Below the pieces are notes generated by a model, which was not told the origin of the DNA, searched no databases, and saw only the letters and a list, made by a program, of their open reading frames with translations. Positions 55,769 to 64,000 of a stretch of 64,000 nt of DNA are shown piece by piece; positions within the stretch are counted from its first letter, which is position 1; each line of letters begins with the position of its first letter. The DNA is taken from the NCBI GenBank assembly GCA_963823245.1, contig CAWGKQ010000003.1, positions 124,001-188,000 of the forward strand, read 5' to 3'. Origin of the DNA: JAWVFM01 sp963823245. GTDB lineage: Bacteria > Actinomycetota > Thermoleophilia > Solirubrobacterales > 70-9. The translations under genes and the position numbers were made by a program.

Positions 55769-55888
55769 CTACAGGAAAAGACGGCCGAAGGCGTAGCCCA
55801 GCGCGAAGAAGACGAGGATCACGATCGCGACGACCGCGGCGACCAGGCCCATCATGTGGAGCAGCTCAGAGCGCACCTGGCGATCCAT
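55769..55888 (-). CDS. 39-residue single-helix membrane protein
   Basis: MDRQVRSELLHMMGLVAAVV, continuing AIVILVFFALGYAFGRLFL: a short polar start and one long hydrophobic helix. ATG 55888 overlaps the folC stop (TGATG), a sign of coupled translation and real coding. No family recognised. Likely a lineage-conserved small membrane protein. Confidence 0.65.
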   Translation of the reverse strand: MDRQVRSELLHMMGLVAAVVAIVILVFFALGYAFGRLFL

Positions 55889-57168
55889 CAAGCGTGGATG
55901 TTGCCCGATTCGCTCATCGCGCGCACCGCGTATGCGAGCAGGTAGTGCGAGCCGGTGACGAGCAGCGCCGAGCCGCGCTCGCGAGCCAGCCCGCCGGCCA
56001 GCGCGATCGCTTCCTGGGGGTCCTCGCGCCAATCGACGTCTCCCACGCCTTCCTCGCCTGCGATTCCGGCCAGCTCGGCGGCGCCGATCGACTCGGTTCC
56101 TGGTCGCCCTGATCGCTCGAGGAGCGACGCCGGCACCGCGGTGCAGACAGCGGCCTCGAGGCGCGGGGCGAGCGCGCGGAGCACGCCGGGCGCATCCTTG
56201 TCGGCGAGGACGGCAAGGCACGCGATCGCCGGCCGATCGCCGAGGACCTCGGGGAGCGCCTCCGCGAGAGCGGCCGCCCCGTCGGGGTTGTGGGCGGCAT
56301 CGAGGATGACCGGCGGGTTGCCCTGGATCACCTCCATGCGCCCGTGGAGCTCAAGGCGGTCAGCCGCCCGGCGGACCCGATCGGGGTCGAGCGGCCCGAT
56401 CACGGCCGCGACAGCGGCCTCCGCAACCGCGAAGTTCCGCCGCAGGTATTCCCCCGGGGCGTGCAGCGAGACGGCGCGCTCGGGCTCGGCAGCGACGATC
56501 ATCCGCGCGTGGCGCTCCGTCGCGAAGCGCCGCGCGATCGCCTCGATCGGCGGCGAGAGTCGGCCCACGATCAGCGCGCTTCGCTCTCGCAGAACCGCGA
56601 GCTTCTCGGCCGCGATCTCCTGCTCGGTGTCGCCGAGCCACTGCGTGTGGTCCAGCCCCACCGAGGTGAGCGCCGTCGCCGTCGACGGCAATACGTTCGT
56701 GGCGTCGAGGCGTCCGCCGAGCCCGGCCTCGATCACGCCGTACTCGACGCCGGCGGCCGCGAGGGCGACGAACGCCGCCGCCGTCACGGCCTCGAACTGG
56801 GTCACCGAGTCGCCCTCGTCAGCGAGCGGTTCACCGGCTCGACCGCCGCGGCGACCCGCTCGACCGCCGCGCCGAACGGCGCCGGGATCGATCTCGCGGC
56901 CGCCGATCTCGATGCGCTCCGACCAGCGCACGGCGTGCGGGGAGAGGTAGGCGCCGCGCGACGTGCCCGTGCTCGGCCGAGCAGCGCTGCGCACATCGTC
57001 GCGACCGAGGACTTGCCGTTCGTGCCCACCACGTGGATCGAGGCGAACCGGTGCTGCGGCATGCCGAGCGCGCGCGACCAGGCGCCTGATCCGGTCGAGG
57101 CCGAACCGCCAGCCGATCGGCTCCAGCGAGGCGAGGTAGGCCTCGGCCTCCTCGTAGCCCCAGGGCAC
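55888..57168 (-). CDS. folC: Folylpolyglutamate/dihydrofolate synthase, N-terminal part with several frameshifts
   Basis: Adds glutamate to folates. GTG 57168 (MPWGYEEAEAYLASLEPIGW). The P-loop VVGTNGKSSVATMCAALL is in a second frame (about 57065-56965), GAYLSPHAVRWSERIEIG back in the first, PFGAAVERVAAAVEPVNRSL again in the second, and from DSVTQFEAVTAAAF on in the first to the end (GVIEAGLGGRLDATNVL, ILDAAHNPDGAAALAE). Four shifts within about 250 bp, then 300 clean residues. Every piece is well conserved, so consensus error is the likely cause. Lies 6 bp after valS. Confidence 0.85.
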   Translation of the reverse strand: MPWGYEEAEAYLASLEPIGWRFGLDRIRRLVARARHAAAPVRLDPRGGHERQVLGRDDVRSAARPSTGTSRGAYLSPHAVRWSERIEIGGREIDPGAVRRGGRAGRRGGRAGEPLADEGDSVTQFEAVTAAAFVALAAAGVEYGVIEAGLGGRLDATNVLPSTATALTSVGLDHTQWLGDTEQEIAAEKLAVLRERSALIVGRLSPPIEAIARRFATERHARMIVAAEPERAVSLHAPGEYLRRNFAVAEAAVAAVIGPLDPDRVRRAADRLELHGRMEVIQGNPPVILDAAHNPDGAAALAEALPEVLGDRPAIACLAVLADKDAPGVLRALAPRLEAAVCTAVPASLLERSGRPGTESIGAAELAGIAGEEGVGDVDWREDPQEAIALAGGLARERGSALLVTGSHYLLAYAVRAMSESGNIHA

Positions 57169-57174
57169 GGGCGT

Positions 57175-59742
57175 CTACCCGCCCAGCTCTTCGAGCTCCG
57201 CGCGGTAGGCGGCGAGCTTCGAGCGCTCCGCCTCGACGACCTCCGCGGGCGCCTTGGCCGCGAACGCCTCGTTGGCGAGCTTGCCCTCGGCCCGCGCGAC
57301 CTCGGCGCGAAGCTCCTCGAGCCGCTCGTCGACCCTGCGGTTGACCTCCTCGGCGTCGACCTCGTCGGTCCCGAGGATCTCGACCGATCCGATCGTCGCG
57401 AGCGCCTCGCCGCCGGCGCCGTCGAGCGAGAGGCGCGCGAGGCGCGAGACGAACTCGTGCAGCTCGGACTCGCCCGCGAGGCGCGCCGGGAGCACCGCGC
57501 GCGGCGCGACGCCCACGAGGTCCCGCCAGCGGCGGACGCGCCGCGTCAGCTCGATCGACGCGCCGACCTCGGTCTCGGCAGCAGGGTCGACGAGCGACGG
57601 ATCGACGACCGGAGTAGGCGAGACGACGAGCGGATCACGCTCGCCCGGCATGTAGCCCCAGACCTCCTCGGTCACGAACGGGATCAGCGGGTGGGCGAGC
57701 GCGAGGACCTCGCCGAGGACGTACACGAGGTTCGCCGAGGCGTCCTCGTCGCCGTCGTAGAGGCGCGGCTTCACGATCTCGAGGTACCAGTCGCAGAGCT
57801 CGGACCAGAAGAACTCGTAGAGGTCGAGCGCCGCGTGGGCGAAGTCGTAGGAGTCGAGGCTCGCCGAGACCGACTCGATCGCCCGCTGAAGCCGCGAGAG
57901 GATCCAGCGGTCCTCGGGGCGCGCCGGTCGCGGCGCGGCCTCCACGTCGGCCGCGTTCAGCAGGACCAGCCGTGAGGCGTTCCAGAGCTTGTTGGCGAGG
58001 TCGCGTCCCTGCTTGACGCGCTCGGAGGAGTAGCGGACGTCCTGGGTCGAGGACATGGCGAGCAGGCCGAAGCGCAGGGCGTCGGCGCCGTGCACCTCGA
58101 TCTCCTCGAGCGGGTCGATGCCGGTGCCGAGCGACTTCGACATCCGGCGGCCGTCGGGCGCCTGGATCACCGGGTGGACGTAGACGTCGGAGAACGGGAT
58201 GTCGCCGGCGAACTCGAGGCCCATCATCACCATCCGCGCGACCCAGAGGAAGAGGATCTCGCGCGCCGTAGTGAGGAGGTCGGTCGGGTAGAACGCCTCG
58301 AGCTCGGGCGTCGTGTCGGGCCATCCGAGGGTCGCGAACGGCCACAGGGCGGAGCTGAACCACGTGTCGAGGACGTCCTCGTCCTGCCGCAGCTCGCCGC
58401 CGCACCTCGCGCAGCGCTCGGGCGGCTGCCTCCGCCACGTAGGTCTCCTCGCACGCGTCGCAGTACCAGACGGGCAGCCGGTGGCCCCACCAGAGCTGGC
58501 GCGACACGCACCACGGCCTGATGTTCCGCATCCAGTCGAGGTACACGCGCTTGTAGTTCGGCGGGACGATGCGCACCTCGTCGCGCTCGACGACCTCGAT
58601 CGCCGGCTTCGCCAGCTCGTCCATCCGCATGAACCACTGGAGGCTGATGAGCGGCTCGATCCGCTCACCCGAGCGGTGCGAGAAAGGGACCGAGTGCTCG
58701 TAGGGCTCGTCCGCAGCGCAGCCGGCCCTCGGAGCGAAGCGCGTCAACGACGGCGGCCCGCGCCTCCTCGGCGGCGAGGCCGGCGAACCGCTCCCCCGCC
58801 GCCTCGTTCATGCGCCCGTCCTCGGCGATCACCACGATCTCCTCCAGGCCGTGGGCGCGGCCGATGTCGAAGTCGTTGGGGTCGTGGCCCGGGGTGATCT
58901 TGAGCGCGCCGGTGCCGAACTCGGGATCGACGTGCTCGTCGGCGATGATCGGCAGCCGGCGCCCGACGAGCGGCAGGACGCAGTGGCCGCCGACGAACCG
59001 CGTGTAGCGCTCGTCGTTCGGGTTCACGGCCACGGCCGTGTCGGCGAGCATCGTCTCCGGCCGCACGGTGGCCACGGTGAGGACCTCGTCGCCGCCCTCG
59101 ACCGGATAGTCGATGCCGTAGAGGGTGTCGGTGACCTCGCGGTTCTCGACCTCGAGGTCGGAGATCGCGGAGCGGGAGCCGGGATCCCAGTTGACGATGT
59201 AGTTGTCGCGGTAGATGTAGCCCTTGTCGTAGAGGGCGACGAAGACCCGCAGGACCGCGCGGACGTAGCCCTCGTCGAGCGTGAAGCGCTCGCGCTCGTA
59301 ATCGCACGACGCGCCGAGGCGCTTGTACTGCTCGACGATCGTCGAGCCGTACCGCTCCCGCCACTCCCAGACCCGCTTCGTGAACTCCTCGCGGCCGAGA
59401 TCGTGCCTCGAGCTGCCCTCGGACGCGAAGCTCCTTCTCGACCACCGCCTGCGTGGCGATCCCGGCGTGGTCGGTGCCGAGGATCCACAGCGTGTTACGT
59501 CCCCGCATCCGGTTGATCCGGATCAGGGCGTCCTGGATCGCCCCGTTCAGCGCGTGGCCCATGTGGAGCGCCCCGGTCACGTTCGGCGGCGGGATCGCGA
59601 TCGAGTAGTTCTCGTCAGGCGTTCCCGTGGCCTCGGGATGGAAGTAGCCACCGTCGAGCCAGCCCTCGAGCACGCGGGCCTCGACCTCCGAGGGGTCGTA
59701 TCGGGTCGTTTCCTCGAGCTTGCGGCGGCGTTCCGCGTCCAC
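57175..59742 (-). CDS. valS: Valyl-tRNA synthetase, three frameshifts
   Basis: Charges tRNA-Val. About 856 residues when joined. HIGH motif PPPNVTGALHMGHALN near residue 55, zinc-ribbon cysteines (CDACEETY and CARCGGEL), KMSKS-type motif GRRMSKSLGTGIDP, anticodon domain, and a C-terminal coiled coil (RVDERLEELRAEVARAEGKL). The frame changes near 59415 (after RVRGQLEA), near 58735 (after RSEGRL) and near 58420 (after TYVAEAAA). An essential single-copy gene, so errors in the sequence are likely. Confidence 0.9.
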
Positions 59743-59792
59743 GGATCGAGTCTAGTTATGAAAATGAGGGCCTTTGCCTAACCTCTGGCGCG

Positions 59793-60934
59793 ATGGACCC
59801 CGGCCGCACCGCCATCGGCACCTGGAGCGGTGGCCGCTTCATGCACTTCGGCGAGCGAGCTCGCCGACGACCGCCTCGCCGAGCTCCTGCGCCCCGGCGG
59901 CGGCATCGACACCGTCCTCACCGCCGACGTCTACGGAGCGGGCGCGGCCGACTCGCTGCTCGGCCGCTCGCTCGCCGGCCGCCGACCGGGCCTCCTACTC
60001 CCTCGTCGGCGCCGTGGGACACGACTTCTACGAGGGCGAGCGCGACGGTCCGCGCGGCTTTCCGCGCTTCACCGATGCCCGACTGCGCGGACCCGGCGAG
60101 TACTCGGACTACCTGCGAATGGCGACCGAGCGGAGCCTCGAGCGCATCGGCGCCGACGCCTTCGATCTCCTCCTCCTCCACAACCCCGACCGCACCGGCT
60201 TCGAGAGCGACCGGGTCTGGGCGGGAATGGCCTCCCTTCGAGACGCGGGCCTCACGCGGCTGATCGGCGTCGCCCCGGGCCCGGCCAACGGCTTCACCCT
60301 CGACCTGATCGGCTGCTTCGAGCGCTTCGGCGCCGAGATCGACTGGGCGATGATCATCCTCAACCCGCTCGAGCCGTGGCCGGGCGAGCTCGTCCTCGAA
60401 GCTGCGGCGAGGCACGAGGTGCGCGTGATCACCCGGGTCGTCGACTACGGCGGGCTCTTCTGGGGCGACGTGCCACCGGACGGCGGGTTCGCGGCGGGCG
60501 ACCACCGCGGGTTCCGGCCAGAGGGGTGGGTCGCCGCGGGGCTGGAGAAGGTCGAGCGCCTACGCCCGATCGCCGAGCGGGTGGAGCTCACACCGCTGCA
60601 GCTGGCCTGCCAGTGGAACCTCGCCCACCCCGCGGTCGCATGCTGCGCGCCGACGCTGATCCAGGAGGCGGGGCCGCGGGCACGACCGATCGAGGACAAG
60701 CGCGCCGAGCTCGCGGCGTTGCCGGCCGATCAGCGGCTCGACCCCGACGACGTCGACGCGATCCGCGCGATCGGCGACAACACCGGCTGCATGGCTCTGA
60801 AGGGCGCGAGCCCCGACCACGAGGGCGACGAGCGCCCCGACCGCTGGGGGCTGGCGCCGGAGCTTGCCGAGGTCGCCGGGCGCTGGCGGATCGATCCTCA
60901 AGCTGATTTGACCAAGGCGCACACGCCGGCCTGA
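59793..60934 (+). CDS. Aldo/keto reductase, two frameshifts near the start
   Basis: NADPH-dependent oxidoreductase, TIM barrel. ATG 59793 (MDPGRTAIGTWSGGRFMHFG), then ELADDRLAELLRPGGGIDTV with VYGAGAADSLLGRSLAG in another frame (catalytic Tyr region), then YSLVGAVGHDFYEG in a third and clean to the end. Shifts near 59860 and 59983. Later: AFDLLLLHNPDR, and the C-terminal nucleotide region. About 381 residues. Its TGA overlaps the SDR start, so two oxidoreductases were coupled. Confidence 0.82.
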
Positions 60935-61589
60935 TGCCCACGGTCGTCCTCACCGGCGCGACGCGCGGGATCGGCCTCGCGGCCGCCGTGACTCTCGCCC
61001 AGCGCGGCGCGGACCTCGCCCTGGTCGGCCGCGACGCGGATCGTGTCCGGGAAGCGGCGGAGCGCGCACGAGCGACGGGAGGCGGCGCGGCGGTCGGGGA
61101 GCACGTCGGCGACCTCGCAAGCATGGCCGAGGTCCGCCGCGTGGCCGCGGAGCTTCGCGAGGCATATCCGACCATCGACGTGCTCGTCAACAACGCCGGG
61201 GCCATGTTCACCTCAGCCGGCACGTGACCGAGGACGGCTACGAGCGGACCTTCGCCCTCAATCACCTGGCGCCGTTCCTGCTCACGAGCCTGCTGATCGA
61301 CCGGGTGATCGAAGCGAACGGTCGGATCGTCACCACGTCAAGCGACGCGCACAGGGGCGGCGTCCTCGACCTCGATGACCTCCAGGCCGAGGACGGGCGC
61401 TTCCGCCCGGGCCGGGTCTACGGGACGAGCAAGCTGTGCAACGTGCTCTTCACCAGAGAGCTCCAGCGGCGCAACCCCGCCATCGCCGTCAACTGCTTTC
61501 ACCCGGGCGTCATCCGCACCGGCTTCGGGAAGAACGACGGGGCGGCGGCGCGCATCTTGCTGACGCTCGCCAGGACCGGGTTTCGTTGA
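60934..61589 (+). pseudogene. Short-chain dehydrogenase, N-terminal part
   Basis: Rossmann start LTGATRGIGLAAAVTLAQRG, NNAG (DVLVNNAGAM), catalytic Ser (IVTTSSDAHRGG) and YxxxK (VYGTSKLCNVL) are present. One frameshift near 61218. The C-terminal substrate loop is lost: after ARILLTLARTGFR a stop occurs at 61589 and IS110-like DNA begins. A matching C-terminal piece is found at 62405-62630. Retinol-dehydrogenase-like SDR group. Confidence 0.78.
61551..61571 (+). repeat. 21-bp direct repeat, left copy, flanking IS110 remnant
   Basis: CGCATCTTGCTGACGCTCGC plus one C; it differs at one position from the copy at 62410-62430. Both copies code for the same SDR segment (RI-LTLA). Confidence 0.7.
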
Positions 61590-61711
61590 GAGGGCCCGCG
61601 CTCTAGATACGAGCGTCGGCGGCGAGTCGGCGGCTCACAGCTGAGTCGCGGACGCCCTCGCGCGAAGGCCGTCTCTCGCCGCCCCTCGAGCCGTCAGCGG
61701 CGAGGAGGTGC

Positions 61712-62414
61712 TCACTCGACCAGCGCGATCGCCCAGCAGAACCCGGCCAGCTCGCGGGCGACGGCGACCGCGACGAGCGTCGGCGCTTGCCGAGATCGCG
61801 CCAGTCGCGACCAGACCCGATGAGACGCCGCTGCGCCGACCAGCGATAGCGACCGCCGCGGCGGGCTGGGACCCGGGCGGCGCGCGAGCTCGCGGGAGAC
61901 GCGGGACGCGTAGCGATAGTGCCAGGCGGCCTCGACGAGCAAGCGTCGGGCGTGGCGCGAGCCCGAGCGGGTGTCGAGCGAGCTCGCGGCTCCGCCGCTT
62001 GAGTGCTCGCAGGGGACGAGCCGAGATAGCTCATCAGCTGGCCGGCCTGCGCGAAGCGCTCGGAGCCGCCGATCTCGGAGCAAAGGCCGACAGCGCTCAG
62101 GAGTGTCGACGCCGCGCAGGCAGCGAAGGCGGCCGACCTCGCGAGCCCAGGGCGAGGTCGGGATCGGCTGCGATCTGGCGCTCGAGCTCGCGCGGTGAAC
62201 GAGCGCCGCGACCGCGCCCAGGTAGTCGAGGAAGGTCGCCTGGGCCGGCCCTTCGGCGAGCTCGACGCTGAGAGCCAGGCCGGTGGCGCGCGGCCAAGCC
62301 TGCCACGAAGCGGACCTCGTGGCGCAAGAGCAGCTACGAGAGCCGGTGGCGGGCGCGCATCAGGTCCTGGCGAACGTCCTCGCGGGCACGGACAAGGTCG
62401 AGAAGGGCACGCAT
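61712..62414 (-). mobile_element. Decayed IS110-family transposase, N terminus missing
   Basis: Pieces in three frames match the IS110/IS116/IS902 C-terminal half in order: LLDLVRAREDVRQDLMRARH then LS, a TAG in place of the usual Lys codon, LLRHEVRF, a middle region, GGSERFAQAGQLMSYLG, then HARRLLVEAAWHYRYASRVS and VAVARELAGFCWAI. The DEDD catalytic N-terminal domain (about 130 residues) is absent. The in-frame nonsense codon and the truncation show genuine decay beyond the frame errors common in this window. No TSD or terminal repeat is expected for this family. Confidence 0.75.
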
Positions 62415-62626
62415 CTTCCTGACGCTCGCCGGGCCGTTCCTGCGCTCGCCGGACGCCGGGGCGCGCTCGCTGGTCTGGCTCGACCCTCGACCCCGAGGCC
62501 GCGAAGCTCCGGGGTCAGTACGTCGAGAAGGGCAGGCCGGTGGCGGCCGAGCCCCCAAGCTCAGGACGACGAGCTCGCGGCCGCGCTCTGGAAGCGCTCG
62601 GAGGAGCTCGTCGCCGCGCGGGTCGG

Positions 62627-62630
<4 letters not shown>
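62405..62630 (+). pseudogene. Short-chain dehydrogenase, C-terminal part
   Basis: Reads RIFLTLAGPFLRSPDAGARS then LVWL, DPEAAKLRGQYVEKGRPVAA, and QAQDDELAAALWKRSEELVA in successive frames (two one-base shifts), ending TAG 62630. This is the expected tail of the SDR begun at 60934, or of a close paralogue. Its stop shares CTAG with the clpX stop. Confidence 0.72.
62410..62430 (+). repeat. 21-bp direct repeat, right copy
   Basis: CGCATCTTCCTGACGCTCGC plus one C; pairs with 61551-61571 (one mismatch). It starts exactly where IS110 homology ends. Confidence 0.7.
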
Positions 62631-63916
<1,286 letters not shown>

Positions 63917-64000
63917 CGGTCTCCCCTTTCCAGAACTCGAACCAGATTACGCCAAGCGGGCTGCAAGCCTGGCACGCCTCAGTTACGTCATAGGGCCGTC

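Overview
This 64 kb window comes from a high-GC actinobacterium, most likely of the class Thermoleophilia (Solirubrobacterales/Gaiellales type). I infer this from base composition, very dense gene packing with stop/start overlaps, gene order, and single-copy proteins that look like that class. Almost everything is core chromosome on the minus strand. The accessory pieces are few and small.

Layout, left to right. 0-7 kb is a tryptophan/histidine block read leftward: hisIE, trpE, trpG, trpD, trpC, an HtrA protease, trpF, trpB. 7-16 kb holds a PAS-GGDEF diguanylate cyclase, then hrcA-dnaJ-prmA-murI-yqeY-phoH-ybeY-era (heat shock, ribosome maturation, wall precursor). 15-25 kb has a HadA/HadB-like dehydratase pair, lepA, murJ, rpsT, holA and comEA-comEC. 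25-31 kb has acyP, a cupin, leuS and small lineage proteins. 31-34 kb is an arsenic locus: arsR-arsM plus an R2-like oxidase, divergent from arsC-aquaporin. 35-36 kb has tRNA-Ala(GGC) overlapped by a PD-(D/E)XK endonuclease frame. 36-59.7 kb is a long syntenic block read leftward: valS-folC-ndk-maf-mreBCD-mrdA-rodA-rng-rplU-rpmA-(ECF sigma/anti-sigma)-obg-proB // proA-nadD-rsfS. It is broken between proB and proA by a 2.5 kb plus-strand insert of secreted proteins. 59.8-62.6 kb has an aldo/keto reductase and an SDR broken by a decayed IS110-type transposase. clpX closes the window.

The genes fall into a few linked jobs: tryptophan synthesis; ribosome and tRNA function (leuS, valS, rplU, rpmA, rpsT, obg, era, ybeY, rsfS, lepA, prmA); cell-shape and wall synthesis (mreBCD, mrdA, rodA, murJ, murI); proteostasis (hrcA, dnaJ, clpX, htrA); and arsenic handling. 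Overlaps of the form NTGA (ATGA, GTGA, TTGA and also CTGA) join many neighbours, which suggests translational coupling.

The most noteworthy signals are these. (i) A 54-bp two-hairpin intergenic repeat occurs twice, each copy spanning exactly from an upstream stop codon to a downstream ribosome-binding site. (ii) Four genes (clpX, comEC, maf, ECF sigma) appear to start at CTG. (iii) An R2lox-like metal oxidase is translationally overlapped with ArsM. (iv) A tRNA-Ala carries C33 and lies inside an endonuclease reading frame.

Caution: at least 15 genes, several of them essential, carry single-base frameshifts, often in homopolymers, with the worst cluster at 55-62 kb. Most of these look like consensus errors rather than biology. 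They are given as one gene spanning the shift.
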